A stretch of DNA of 38,298 bases from Akkermansia muciniphila (GTDB taxonomy: Bacteria; Verrucomicrobiota; Verrucomicrobiia; Verrucomicrobiales; Akkermansiaceae): assembly GCA_945860285.1 (NCBI GenBank), contig CAMAQB010000029.1, positions 1-38,298 of the forward strand, given 5' to 3'. A program made the translations under genes and the position numbers. The notes under the pieces are model-generated. The model was not told the DNA's origin, did not search any database, and worked only from the letters and a program-made list of their open reading frames with translations. Of the stretch, positions 16,913-25,380 are shown piece by piece (the first letter of the stretch is position 1; every line of letters begins with the position of its first letter).

Positions 16913-17668
16913 ATGAGGCTCAAACTCACACTGGCCTATGACGGCAGGGCGTTCGAGGGGTCGCAGTCCCAGGCCAATGGCAACACGGTGCAGGATGTGT
17001 TGGAAACTGCCATGGCTGCGACAGCAAAAGTCGCGCTACGTTTGCACATGGCGGGGCGCACCGACTCTGGGGTGCACGCACTGGCCCAGGTCGCTCATTT
17101 TGATGCACCGGATCATCTCACGATGAACCCCTGCAACTGGCTTCCCGCACTCAATGCCAAACTGCCGCCCACGTTGCGGGTGATGGACTGTGAGGAAGTG
17201 CCAGCGGATTTCCACAGCCGTTTTTCCGCCCGGGGAAAAACCTATCAGTATCGCATTTGCACCCTGCCGGTCATGCCACCGTTGCTGGCTGGGCTGGCCT
17301 GGCACATTCCCCGGTTGTTCGATCCCGAAATGCTCAAGCAAGCGTTGACAAGTTATTTGGGGCGTCACGATTTCCGCTGCTTTGCCGCCGTGCGCGGCAA
17401 TGAAACCGCAGAGATGGATTTTCACAGGACCATCACCGAAGCATCGGTTTTACCCCAGGATGACGGCTACGTGTTGACCTTTCGAGGGGATGGATTTCTC
17501 TATCGCATGGTGCGACTGCTGACCGGCGCTGCGATTCATGTCGCGCAAGGGAAAATGTCATTGGAACTACTCCAGTCCTATGTCGACCCTGGCGAGGTTC
17601 CATTTTCGATGACCTGCCCTCATTGCGCTCCGGCGGATGGACTGACCTTGATGACCGTTCATTATTGA
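16913..17668 (+). CDS. truA: tRNA pseudouridine synthase A (positions 38-40)
   Basis: TruA converts uridines 38, 39 and 40 of the tRNA anticodon arm to pseudouridine. The 251-residue product has the family length. Visible blocks are LTLAYDGRAFEGSQSQ at the N-terminus, HMAGRTDSGVHALAQVAHF with the catalytic Asp51, FHSRFSARGKTYQYRI, GRHDFRCFAA and GDGFLYRMVRLLTGA. The commonly conserved G-W-Q of the first block reads G-S-Q here, a minor departure. The gene converges on pdxH with a gap of 12 bases and no obvious terminator between them. Confidence 0.95.
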   Translation: MRLKLTLAYDGRAFEGSQSQANGNTVQDVLETAMAATAKVALRLHMAGRTDSGVHALAQVAHFDAPDHLTMNPCNWLPALNAKLPPTLRVMDCEEVPADFHSRFSARGKTYQYRICTLPVMPPLLAGLAWHIPRLFDPEMLKQALTSYLGRHDFRCFAAVRGNETAEMDFHRTITEASVLPQDDGYVLTFRGDGFLYRMVRLLTGAAIHVAQGKMSLELLQSYVDPGEVPFSMTCPHCAPADGLTLMTVHY

Positions 17669-17680
17669 AGGCAGCGTGGC

Positions 17681-18316
17681 TCAGGGGCTCAGTCGGGTGA
17701 TTTCCCATGTCGTGTCGATTTTTTCATATAAAAACCGATCATGGATTCTTGCCGGTCCACCTTGCCAAAATTCGATGCTTTCAGGTATCACGCGGTAACC
17801 GCCCCAGAATGATGGCAAGGGGATATCCCCATGTTTGAATTTTTCGCCGATTTCATGAAGTTTGAGCATCAACATTTTTCGCGAATTGATGACGGAACTT
17901 TGCTGCGAGACCCAGGCGCCCAGTTGTGATTCACGAGGTCGGGAAACAAAGTATTTGAGAGACTCTGCGGCGGAGATTTTTTCGGCACGACCCTGGATGA
18001 TCACCTGCCTTTCCAAGGTGATCCAGGGAAACAGCAGGCTGACATTCGGGTTGGCGCTCATGTGTTTGGCCTTGCGGCTTTCATAGTTGGTGAAAAAAAC
18101 GAAGCCGTTCGGGTCAAAATATTTCAGAAGGACCGTTCGCAGCAAGGGGCGCGAAAATTCATCCACGGTTGCCAGGGACATGGCATTCGGCTCGTGCAGG
18201 TTGAGCTCAAGAGCTTGTTGGAACCAATGGGTGAATTGAACGATGGGATCTTCGTGCAGATCCTTCCGGCGCATCCCTTTGGCGGAGTATTCTTTGCGAA
18301 ATTCGGATAAGTCCAT
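17681..18316 (-). CDS. pdxH: Pyridoxamine 5'-phosphate oxidase
   Basis: PdxH uses FMN and oxygen to turn pyridoxine or pyridoxamine phosphate into pyridoxal phosphate. The 211-residue product (ATG at 18316) shows the family opening EFRKEYSAKGMRRKDLHEDP, then QFTHWFQQAL, LRTVLLKYFDPNGFVFFTNY (FMN-binding), SRKAKHMSANP, FPWITLERQVIIQGRAEKIS, SRPRESQLGAWVSQQS and the closing FWQGGPARIHDRFLYE. A TTG at 18328 could extend the protein by four residues but adds nothing conserved. Several PLP enzymes occur in the window (dapL is two genes upstream), which use the product. Confidence 0.96.
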   Translation of the reverse strand: MDLSEFRKEYSAKGMRRKDLHEDPIVQFTHWFQQALELNLHEPNAMSLATVDEFSRPLLRTVLLKYFDPNGFVFFTNYESRKAKHMSANPNVSLLFPWITLERQVIIQGRAEKISAAESLKYFVSRPRESQLGAWVSQQSSVINSRKMLMLKLHEIGEKFKHGDIPLPSFWGGYRVIPESIEFWQGGPARIHDRFLYEKIDTTWEITRLSP

Positions 18317-18438
18317 GTGCGAAATCAAAATAGCATGGGTTAAGAGCCTGTCGATAGCTTCTTTGCCGCGCAGAGGTGGGCGACGAACTTCTCCGGTCTA
18401 TGGGGAAATGCTCCTGACAATCCGACTGCGGTCTCCCT

Positions 18439-20322
18439 TCAGGGCTCGATTGTCACGCGGTCGCCGATTTCGGTTAGGGCGAAGAGTTTTTGCGCGTTTC
18501 CGGCGGGAACTCGCAGGCACCCGTGTGAGGCTGGATAACCCGGAACCACGCCTTGGTGAAATCCGAAGGCACTGCAACTCAAGCGCTGGAAAAAAGGCAT
18601 GGAGGCATCGTTGTAAATGGTGGAGTGCCATTCGCGGTGTTTGTTGGTGATCACATAAACACCAGTCGGGGTGGCATAGTCCTTTTTTCCAGTGGAAATT
18701 TTCGTCGAGAAGAGCGTTTCTCCCACCGAATCAAAGACAGTTGCCGATTGTTTCGTCAATGAAACGATGATTTTGCGGTCTTCATTTTCCGGGTCCTTGT
18801 GAAGCAGCAGGCGCATCATTTTCACATCATTCTTGCGCGAGGCAAAATTGAGCGGCCATGTTTTGTTCACAGCCGTCCATGTTTCGGTTTTCGCGCCATG
18901 ATCGAGCAGTGCTTTTGTTGTTTCAAGGTCGCCGGAATCCGCTGCAAGCATAAGCGGGGTAAGGTTGCGATCATTGCGCAAGTACCACTTCATGCCCGCG
19001 CCATCGAAACAAGCCAGAAAGGAATCGGTCACCTTGGGTTCAATTTTTTTATTGGGATCGGCTTTTCGCTCCAGCAGGAGGCGCACGATTGGGGATTGCC
19101 TCTTGGCGATGGCACAAACAAGAGGTGTCTGATTGTCTCTACCGAGACTGTCAATCTCCGCGCCGCGCTCAAGCAGGTGTTCCACGAGCGCGGAGCTGCC
19201 GCTGCGAATGGCGCAATGGATGGGGGCATCGAAGTCCGCCGTCCCATCAGTCGGAGTGATCACGCCATGTTTTTCAAGGAGCCGGACTGCGGCGATATTG
19301 CCGTGTTCGCACGCAAGATGATAGCTTGTGCCGATCCCGGTGTGATGCCGGAGGAGAATCTCCGCAGAAACCAGGTCCTGCTTCTCGATCGAGATATCGA
19401 GCAACGAGCGACCCGTTTCATCGAGCTTTGTCGTCTTGATCCCTGCATCGAGGAGCATATCGAGTTGCTGTGAATGGCCGGAATAGAGCGAGTTCCTAAG
19501 TCGTTGCTCCCACCCCCCGGGACCTGCGTCAGCTCCAAGTTTGAGCAGCATTTGAAAGCGCTCCCGGTTTCCTGAACTCAGTGCGATGTCCACTGCGCTC
19601 TGGCCATTGATGGACTTCGCCTGCAGGTCCGCACCCTTTTGCAGGAGATTCGGGATCAATTCGTCCCAGCCGTTTTCCACAAACTGGATGATCAAAGGAT
19701 TGGTGGCAGCAGGGGATGGTCCTTGTTTTTCAGGCACTGCTCCCAATTCGAGCAAGCGCAACGACAATTCAATTTGTTTTTTACTGGCAGCGCAATTCAA
19801 GGCGCTCGTTCCATCGGAGCCTGAAGCTCGGGGATTCGCCCCTTTTTCCAACAATTCCCTGGCGATGACATAACGGCCATGATTGATGCACCAAACGAGC
19901 AATGGTTCATCATTCCCGAAAAGGGTGTCTGGATCGGCTCCCTGTTTCAAGAGTGCACTGGCTATCGAAATGTCGCCATTTCTTGCTGCGAGCGCGAGGG
20001 GACTCGCGAGGTTGGGCGACTTGCTATCCAGCTGGGCTCCCGCGCGGAGGAGCATCATGGTTGCGCGATGGTCGCTTTGTTCTACGGATACCATCAGCGG
20101 AGAACGCCCTTCATCATCACAATGATTCGGATGCACCCCGCATTGAAGCAGGTCGTGAAGAGCCGACTCGTCCCGGCGTTGCACAGCCAGCATGACTTGC
20201 CCGGCGTTGAGAGGTATGCCCGCTTTTTGCAGTTGGTGTTGGGCACGCGTTTTCTCATCGCTGCAGGAGCACAGCAGCGTCAGGGTGAACACTGACAAGC
20301 CACGGAATGTGCGACAAAACAC
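18439..20322 (-). CDS. Lipoprotein with ankyrin repeats and a C-terminal L,D-transpeptidase (YkuD) domain
   Basis: The 627-residue product starts from a GTG and has an export signal ending FTLTLLCSCSDEK, a plausible lipobox with Cys20. Residues ~40-520 consist of about a dozen ankyrin-type repeats (for example GRSPLMVSVEQSDHRATMML, TPLVCAIAKRQSPIVRLLLE, TPLMLAADSGDLETTKALLD). Residues ~525-627 are a YkuD domain: TPTGVYVITNKHR, and FHQGVVPGYPASHGCLRV with His589, His600, Cys602 and Arg604 in the catalytic pattern. YkuD enzymes make 3-3 peptidoglycan crosslinks or attach proteins to peptidoglycan. The ankyrin part probably binds protein partners in the periplasm. The combination is unusual. It lies alone between pdxH and dapL. 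Confidence 0.88.
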   Translation of the reverse strand: MFCRTFRGLSVFTLTLLCSCSDEKTRAQHQLQKAGIPLNAGQVMLAVQRRDESALHDLLQCGVHPNHCDDEGRSPLMVSVEQSDHRATMMLLRAGAQLDSKSPNLASPLALAARNGDISIASALLKQGADPDTLFGNDEPLLVWCINHGRYVIARELLEKGANPRASGSDGTSALNCAASKKQIELSLRLLELGAVPEKQGPSPAATNPLIIQFVENGWDELIPNLLQKGADLQAKSINGQSAVDIALSSGNRERFQMLLKLGADAGPGGWEQRLRNSLYSGHSQQLDMLLDAGIKTTKLDETGRSLLDISIEKQDLVSAEILLRHHTGIGTSYHLACEHGNIAAVRLLEKHGVITPTDGTADFDAPIHCAIRSGSSALVEHLLERGAEIDSLGRDNQTPLVCAIAKRQSPIVRLLLERKADPNKKIEPKVTDSFLACFDGAGMKWYLRNDRNLTPLMLAADSGDLETTKALLDHGAKTETWTAVNKTWPLNFASRKNDVKMMRLLLHKDPENEDRKIIVSLTKQSATVFDSVGETLFSTKISTGKKDYATPTGVYVITNKHREWHSTIYNDASMPFFQRLSCSAFGFHQGVVPGYPASHGCLRVPAGNAQKLFALTEIGDRVTIEP

Positions 20323-20405
20323 GGACGCAACATGTCATCACAGCCTGGCAAAGTAAATGCCATTTTGTGAATCTCTTGTTTCATTTCCGCATAAACCGCA
20401 GTCAA

Positions 20406-21647
20406 TCAGTCATGTGGAGGGAACATCGCTGTTATGCGCCGGCACACCTCTTCGACGTTGCTGCGCGAATTGAACGCGGAAATGCGGAACCAGCCTTCGC
20501 CACCCGCACCGAACCCTGAGCCCGGCGTGATCACGACGAGGGCTTGCTGCAACATCTTGTCAAACATTTCCCATGAGCTGGTTCCTGGGGGGCAGCCAAC
20601 CCACACATACGGGGCGTTTTCGCCGCCGTAAACCGGCAGTCCCACTCCCAGGCAAGCCTCGCGCAGCAAAGCCGCATTTCCCATGTAATGCGTGATCAAT
20701 TCCGCCACCTGTTGTTTCCCTTCGCTGGTGAAAAGTGCCGCCGCGGCTTTCTGAACTGGATAACTCGCCCCGTTGAATTTGGTGCTGTGGCGCCGCGACC
20801 AGAGTTGGTGAAGCGGGATTTTTTCCCCTTCGCTAGTGCAGCCAACCAGCGCTTTGGGGATGACCGTATAGGCACAGCGGACACCGGTGAATCCACCGTG
20901 TTTTGAAAAGGAACGGAATTCCATCGCGCATCGATGTGCGCCGGGAATTTCAAAAATGGATCGCGGCAGGTTTTCATCCTGAATGAACGCTTCGTAAGCG
21001 GAATCGAAAAGGATGATTGAATCGTTAGCCAGAGCGTAATTGACCCATGCGGTCAATTGTTCACGAGAAGCAACTGCTCCGGTGGGGTTGTTGGGGAAGC
21101 ACAGGTAGATGATATCCACTTTTTCCACGGGAGGGACGGCTACAAAACCATTTGATGCATTGCAAGGAAGATAGGTGAGCCCGGAGTAGGCACCTGACTC
21201 GTCGGCTTCGCCGGTGTTTCCCGCCATGACATTCGTGTCCACATAGACGGGATAAACAGGGTCGGTGATGGCGATTCGATTCCCTTTTCCAAATATGTCG
21301 AGGATGTTTCCGGTGTCGCACTTTGAGCCGTCGGAAATGAAAATTTCGTCGGCCGCGATCCCCAGTCCTGCGTATTGATTGTCCGCAATGGCCTCGCGGA
21401 GGAAAGCGTATCCTTGTTCCGGCCCATAGCCCTTGAAGGTGCTCCGATCGGCCAGTTCGTCCACTCCTTCATGCATCGCTTTGATGGCTGCGGCGGGAAG
21501 TGCTTCCGTGACATCGCCAATGCCGCAACGGATCAACCTGGCTGCTTGCCCGGGGTTCTGTTGTTGGAAACTGGAGACGCGGCGGGCGATTTCAGGAAAA
21601 AGATATCCGGCCTTGAGTTTGAGAAAGTTTTCGTTGATGTATGCCAT
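20406..21647 (-). CDS. dapL: LL-diaminopimelate aminotransferase
   Basis: DapL makes LL-diaminopimelate from tetrahydrodipicolinate in one PLP-dependent step, a lysine and peptidoglycan precursor route known from plants, chlamydiae and other PVC bacteria. The 413-residue product shows [20 protein letters not shown] at the N-terminus, [69 protein letters not shown] and the PLP-lysine segment [20 protein letters not shown] with Lys249. These are family-specific rather than general aminotransferase features. It has its own space on both sides: a terminator of the upstream RRM gene lies 110-140 bases before its start. Confidence 0.95.
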   Translation of the reverse strand: MAYINENFLKLKAGYLFPEIARRVSSFQQQNPGQAARLIRCGIGDVTEALPAAAIKAMHEGVDELADRSTFKGYGPEQGYAFLREAIADNQYAGLGIAADEIFISDGSKCDTGNILDIFGKGNRIAITDPVYPVYVDTNVMAGNTGEADESGAYSGLTYLPCNASNGFVAVPPVEKVDIIYLCFPNNPTGAVASREQLTAWVNYALANDSIILFDSAYEAFIQDENLPRSIFEIPGAHRCAMEFRSFSKHGGFTGVRCAYTVIPKALVGCTSEGEKIPLHQLWSRRHSTKFNGASYPVQKAAAALFTSEGKQQVAELITHYMGNAALLREACLGVGLPVYGGENAPYVWVGCPPGTSSWEMFDKMLQQALVVITPGSGFGAGGEGWFRISAFNSRSNVEEVCRRITAMFPPHD

Positions 21648-21755
21648 GGCAGCGCAGGGATAGAGAAGGGAAGTCCTGATGACAAGGGTGAAATCCCAAA
21701 ATGCCCGCTCCTTTCATTTCGTTCCCTCGACGCAGGCCTGCGGGGGAGAATGCCG

Positions 21756-21786
21756 AAAAAAAAACCGCAATTCCAGAGGACTGCGG
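21756..21786 (-). terminator. Rho-independent terminator of the RRM protein gene
   Basis: Read on the minus strand, CCGCAGTCC-TCT-GGAATTGCGG forms a stem with two small mismatches, followed by a run of nine T (21764-21756). It begins 33 bases after the stop codon of the RRM gene and lies ahead of dapL, separating the two transcripts. Confidence 0.85.
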
Positions 21787-21818
21787 CTTGATCATGGAGA
21801 GATCGAAATTGATGCGGA

Positions 21819-22604
21819 TCAGGCAAACGTCTCCTTCTGCTCCTCGGGTTCAAGTGAATGAACCACCTCGGTGACAGCAGGGACGGAGGCCTCCGATACC
21901 TGATTTTCCTTGCGTTCACGCGCGTCGGCACGCTCTTCTGGATCCTCGGCTGACTTGGCTTTGGCACCGGAAACGATCAGTTGGCGGCCCATGAAATGTT
22001 GGTCATGAAGCACTTCCACCGCACGTTTGGCCTCATCAATGCGCAGCATTTCCACGAAACCATAACCTTTGGATTTGTGGGTATGTTTGTTGTAAACGAT
22101 TTCAACAGAGCGGACTGGCCCCACTCCTTTGAACAACTCCTCGATGTCGGATTCGGTGGCATCGTAGCTAAGATTGCCGATGTAAAGTCGGGTGGACTCG
22201 ACGTCGGCAAGTGACGGTTCACGGCGCTCGCGCGGGGGTCTGGGTTCGCTTTTTTTGAATTCCCCACTATTGCGTGCGTCCCTGGTGTTGCTGCGTGCGG
22301 CCTGCTTCGGTTGTCTGTCATCCTGGCGGTCATCCAATCTCGGCTGACTCGATGTTCGTTGATCGCCCCTGATCGGTTTTGCCGGCTCTTTGTAGAGACC
22401 TACAAGTTTGAGCAGCTTCTGCCAAAAGGTGAGCTTGGCCGGGGCTTTGCTCACGAATTTCTGGTGCTGTGATGGGGGGCGCGGTTTGCTGCTATTGGTG
22501 TTCTGGTCGCTGCGTCTGCCGTTGTTGCGGTTGCGACTGCGGTTGCGGTTGCGATTGCGGCTGTTGCCGCTGCTGCGGTTCTGTTCCTGTGTTCCGTTGG
22601 ACAT
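21819..22604 (-). CDS. RRM-domain RNA-binding protein with Arg/Asn-rich N-terminus
   Basis: The 261-residue product carries one RNA-recognition motif at about residues 137-214, with RNP-2 LYIGNL (140-145) and RNP-1 KGYGFVEM (179-186), so it should bind single-stranded RNA. The first ~50 residues are low in complexity and rich in R, N, S and Q, including an alternating run RNRNRNRSRNRNN. A hydrophobic/basic segment TFWQKLLKLVGLYKEP (59-74) may be an amphipathic helix for a partner or membrane surface. Then a charged linker and an acidic C-terminus. The ATG at 22604 is chosen over an upstream start at 22646 that would add residues unlike the rest. Bacterial single-RRM proteins of this sort are often cold-induced, but function here is unproven. 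Confidence 0.85.
   Translation of the reverse strand: MSNGTQEQNRSSGNSRNRNRNRSRNRNNGRRSDQNTNSSKPRPPSQHQKFVSKAPAKLTFWQKLLKLVGLYKEPAKPIRGDQRTSSQPRLDDRQDDRQPKQAARSNTRDARNSGEFKKSEPRPPRERREPSLADVESTRLYIGNLSYDATESDIEELFKGVGPVRSVEIVYNKHTHKSKGYGFVEMLRIDEAKRAVEVLHDQHFMGRQLIVSGAKAKSAEDPEERADARERKENQVSEASVPAVTEVVHSLEPEEQKETFA
22524..22559. repeat. Six tandem hexamers (GTTGCG-type) in the RRM gene
   Basis: Six consecutive 6-base units (GTTGCG, GTTGCG, ACTGCG, GTTGCG, GTTGCG, ATTGCG) encode the alternating Arg-Asn/Ser run on the minus strand. They keep the frame, so copy-number change would lengthen or shorten the tail without breaking the gene. Confidence 0.8.
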
Positions 22605-22940
22605 GGTATTGGTGTTTCGTAGTTGATGGCAGCTCGTGAGGCACATTGATTCTTTCGATTGTGCGAATCATCGGTGTGCGCACAAAGGCCCGCATGCATG
22701 CGTGAGCGACACGCTCTCCAAAAGTCGCCGATTTGGGAAACGGGGCGAGATGGAGTGATTGCGATCGGCCTGGAGCTGTCATTTGGTTGATGGGCAGATA
22801 GTCATTATTTGCATCTGCGCCGACAAAGCGTAACCTGATTTTTCGGGAAAACAAGGACAAATGACTTCACCGATTGAAATAACTAAAGGCATCCAAAGTA
22901 TCTGACCATTGGAGTTATGGCCGGACCTGTTGGATTGCGA
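22605..22940. other. Intergenic region upstream of the RRM gene
   Basis: These 336 bases lie between two minus-strand genes. I see no gene and no clear promoter, though the length is enough for a structured leader, which is common ahead of bacterial RNA-binding protein genes. GATTC and GAATC arms (22647-22671 area) could form a weak hairpin in the transcript, close to the start codon. Confidence 0.4.
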
Positions 22941-23756
22941 TCAGACCCTGTTGCTTGGCTCCAGGGCAAATGGCGATGCTCCCAGCGGTGATATCACCCC
23001 TGACGACAGTTTTTTTCCCAGAGTTACCTTGCCTTTCGCGATGATCGCGCCGATCAGTTCTCCTTCGATGAGGGCGCTGTGGGTTTCGATGTCATGATGG
23101 CTTTCAACCCTGCTTGCGAGGGGGATGTGCAGTTGTTGACAGGAAATCCGGCCCAGAATGGTCGTGGAGCGGTTGATGGAAATTTTTCCCGAACATTGTG
23201 CTGAGCAGCGGAAAGTGCCATCAATCGTGAGATGATGGCACTGCAACAACACTCCCTGGACTGAGCCCTTTTTCAGAATATGAACATTGCCACGGGTTTG
23301 GATGCGACGGTGCCAGTTTTCATTGATCTCGTAATCTCTAAGGCTAACGTAAATGCCGCAGGACGGGCAATGGGAAGCCTGTGCCTGTGAGGATGCCGTG
23401 TGTTCCTTGTTGCAATCCGTGCACATCACAGTTCTGTGCTCGGGGGAGGAGGACAGGTAGCGGTGTATGATTGATCCTGATTGGACCAAGTGACTGTCTT
23501 TGAAGTGAAACGGAAAAAGCCGCGAAGCTGGCTGGATTGCAGCGGACTCTGGGGTTGTCTTGCAGGAGGGCGGGACTTGAGGTTTCGGAGAGAAGCGGAC
23601 GCGTGGACTGCGGCTCACCGCCAGCCCATTATGGATTTGTATGCCGGAATTGCAGGCACGGCATATCGTGGACAAAGCCATCCGGGATTCGAACTGCCGA
23701 TTTCCGCAGTCGGGGCAAACAATCTGCAATCGGGCGGTCGGGGAATCATTGTTCAC
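22941..23756 (-). CDS. Zinc-ribbon protein with a bactofilin-type C-terminal domain
   Basis: The 271-residue product (GTG start) has two four-cysteine metal-binding pairs: CPDC (Cys14, Cys17) with CRAC (Cys32, Cys35), and CTDC (Cys112, Cys115) with CPSC (Cys130, Cys133). From about residue 155 onward it contains short repeating beta-strand turns (RGNVHILKKGSVQGVLLQ, LTIDGTFRCSAQCSGKISIN, EGELIGAIIAKGKVTLGKKL), as in bactofilins, which polymerise into cytoskeletal filaments. It lies 91 bases downstream of a canonical bactofilin gene on the same strand. The zinc ribbons could mediate attachment to a partner; nucleic acid binding is also possible. The bactofilin assignment is moderately sure from the repeat pattern. 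Confidence 0.72.
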   Translation of the reverse strand: MNNDSPTARLQIVCPDCGNRQFESRMALSTICRACNSGIQIHNGLAVSRSPRVRFSPKPQVPPSCKTTPESAAIQPASRLFPFHFKDSHLVQSGSIIHRYLSSSPEHRTVMCTDCNKEHTASSQAQASHCPSCGIYVSLRDYEINENWHRRIQTRGNVHILKKGSVQGVLLQCHHLTIDGTFRCSAQCSGKISINRSTTILGRISCQQLHIPLASRVESHHDIETHSALIEGELIGAIIAKGKVTLGKKLSSGVISPLGASPFALEPSNRV

Positions 23757-23847
23757 TTGATTTCCATTGAGGAATGCAATGCAAAAATGAATTCGGATTG
23801 CAGACTACCCGCACCAGGCACCCCAGCGGTGCCCGAGTCGCGGGAAG

Positions 23848-24390
23848 TTAAGGCTTTTTTGTCTGCTCCGACTTCGCGGCGGCGTTTGCACCGTCAGAGT
23901 TTGTCGATGGATTTGCAGTCGGAGTGCCGATGGTGGATTTTCCTACAAAAATGGCTCCGGGCTCCATGGTGAGAATCTTTGCCTTGATGTCGCCCACAAC
24001 TTCCGCACCCGCCTTGAGATCGACGCGGTCCGTGGCGGTGATATTGCCGTGCACTTTGCCGTGAACCGTTACGGTAGCGGTGCGAATTTCCGCTTTGATG
24101 CGCGCATTTTCGCCGATTGTCAGGTTTCCATCGGACTGGATTTCCCCTTCGATTCGACCATCAACAATCAGGTCGTTGGTGAATTTGAGAGTTCCCTTCA
24201 CTTCCACGTCGGTGGAAAGGACGTTCCGCGAAGCTGCACTGGGCGGACGGGCCGGGGCAGTTAGTGAGGGAGAGGGGGCGGCAGCAGAGGCCGCAGGCTG
24301 CTGACCGCTGTTTGCAGTTGGCGCGGTCGTTTGTGTGGAGGGTGAAGGGCTGGTATCTCCAGGTTTCTGACCAATTACTTTTTGGAACAT
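23848..24390 (-). CDS. Bactofilin (polymer-forming cytoskeletal protein)
   Basis: Bactofilins form stable filaments from a right-handed beta-helix and help place cell-wall enzymes, stalks or chromosome machinery. The 180-residue product has a proline/serine/alanine-rich flexible N-terminus to about residue 60, then the core with STDVEVKGTLKFTNDLIVDG, RIEGEIQSDGNLTIGENARI, TVTVHGKVHGNITATDRVDL and AEVVGDIKAKILTMEPGAIF, and a flexible C-terminus. The start at 24390 (MFQKVIGQK) is chosen because upstream codons lie in the intergenic spacer to the preceding gene. It sits 34 bases after the TPR membrane protein gene and 91 before the zinc-ribbon bactofilin, suggesting an operon. Confidence 0.92.
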   Translation of the reverse strand: MFQKVIGQKPGDTSPSPSTQTTAPTANSGQQPAASAAAPSPSLTAPARPPSAASRNVLSTDVEVKGTLKFTNDLIVDGRIEGEIQSDGNLTIGENARIKAEIRTATVTVHGKVHGNITATDRVDLKAGAEVVGDIKAKILTMEPGAIFVGKSTIGTPTANPSTNSDGANAAAKSEQTKKP

Positions 24391-24424
24391 GATTTTTTTT
24401 GCAGTTGTGATTGAAATAAATACG

Positions 24425-25276
24425 TTACTTGGAATCTGAAGGGGCGGGCGTGTCAGGCGGGGGGGGCGCATCCTCGGGAAGCGTGTCTTTGGGTGTGCCA
24501 TCCGGGACGGCATCAAGCGCCCCGCCGAGCTGTTTTAGCAAGGGGTTATCGTTCGATGCATTGGTTGGATCCTCGACAGGATCGGGCCGACTGATCGAAG
24601 ACGGCGGCGCCTGAGGTGTCGGAGGCGGCTCAATTTCGGTCGGCGCAAGGAAATTGATGAAATTCTGCCTCTCGGTCGCGATCTGGGCGAACTTGCTGTC
24701 ATTGAAATCCTTGCCGACTTTTTTGTAGGATTCCGCAGCCTTTTCCTTATTTCCACCTTTCCTGGCGATATCGCCCAGTGCGATCAGCGCAGCGGGAGCC
24801 AGAAAACGAGAGTCGGGATTGTCAATCACAGCCTGGAATGCGATCTCGGCATCACCTGTTTTGCCCTGTGTGAGCAGACGGTAGGCCAGTGTGCTTTGTG
24901 CGAGCAGATGCGCCGGATGGTCCGGGTATTTTTGAATGATCTCTCTCAGTGTTCCGATTGCCTCGTCCTGCTGGGTATTGCTCCATTGTTTTTCGGCGAT
25001 GGCAAGTGCTGCGGATGCGGCCGAAGGAGTGCCTGTGAAATCCGCTTTAATCTTCTCCAGATCCGCCAGATCCTTGGCTGCTGAGAGAGCGGCGCCCGCG
25101 TCCGCCCGATGGTCGGCCTGGATTGTCCGGTAGATCATGTATCCCCCTATGGAAAGCGCCACGACAACGGCAGCCACCGCGAGACTTTTTTGATTGCGAT
25201 CCAAAAAAATCTCGAAAGCGCTGGGGCCTTGAATGATTTCACCGAGTGGTACAGGATTTGTTGATGGATCTGACAT
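24425..25276 (-). CDS. Membrane-anchored TPR protein, YfgM-like
   Basis: The 283-residue product has a short cytoplasmic N-terminus, one membrane helix (about residues 31-50, SLAVAAVVVALSIGGYMIY) and a periplasmic TPR-like region with helices such as AIAEKQWSNTQQDEAIGTLR and AAESYKKVGKDFNDSKFAQI. The topology resembles YfgM-type proteins linked to the SecY translocon. The C-terminus, after about residue 215, is a proline-rich, acidic, disordered tail. It is the first gene of the minus-strand cluster leading to the two bactofilins, so a role in placing envelope machinery is a reasonable guess. Divergent lpxB begins 104 bases away. Confidence 0.75.
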   Translation of the reverse strand: MSDPSTNPVPLGEIIQGPSAFEIFLDRNQKSLAVAAVVVALSIGGYMIYRTIQADHRADAGAALSAAKDLADLEKIKADFTGTPSAASAALAIAEKQWSNTQQDEAIGTLREIIQKYPDHPAHLLAQSTLAYRLLTQGKTGDAEIAFQAVIDNPDSRFLAPAALIALGDIARKGGNKEKAAESYKKVGKDFNDSKFAQIATERQNFINFLAPTEIEPPPTPQAPPSSISRPDPVEDPTNASNDNPLLKQLGGALDAVPDGTPKDTLPEDAPPPPDTPAPSDSK

Positions 25277-25306
25277 GTTGCGAAACGAAAGTGCATGTTG
25301 TCTCCT

Positions 25307-25336
25307 TTGAAATCAATCGCAATTTTTTACTATTTT
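25307..25336 (+). promoter_or_regulatory. Candidate promoter of lpxB
   Basis: TTGAAA (25307-25312) and TATTTT (25331-25336) are separated by 18 bases in an AT-rich patch between divergent genes. A start near 25343 supports translation from the ATG at 25381 and not from the earlier frame starts. Confidence 0.4.
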
Positions 25337-25380
25337 TGAGGGTGGACGCTATGGACAGGTCTTGTTACGTTCCCGCGCAG

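Noticed and set aside
22524-22559. Hexamer repeat considered as a CRISPR or intergenic repeat array
   Set aside because: The units are only 6 bases, directly joined without spacers and lie within the RRM gene, encoding Arg-Asn pairs.
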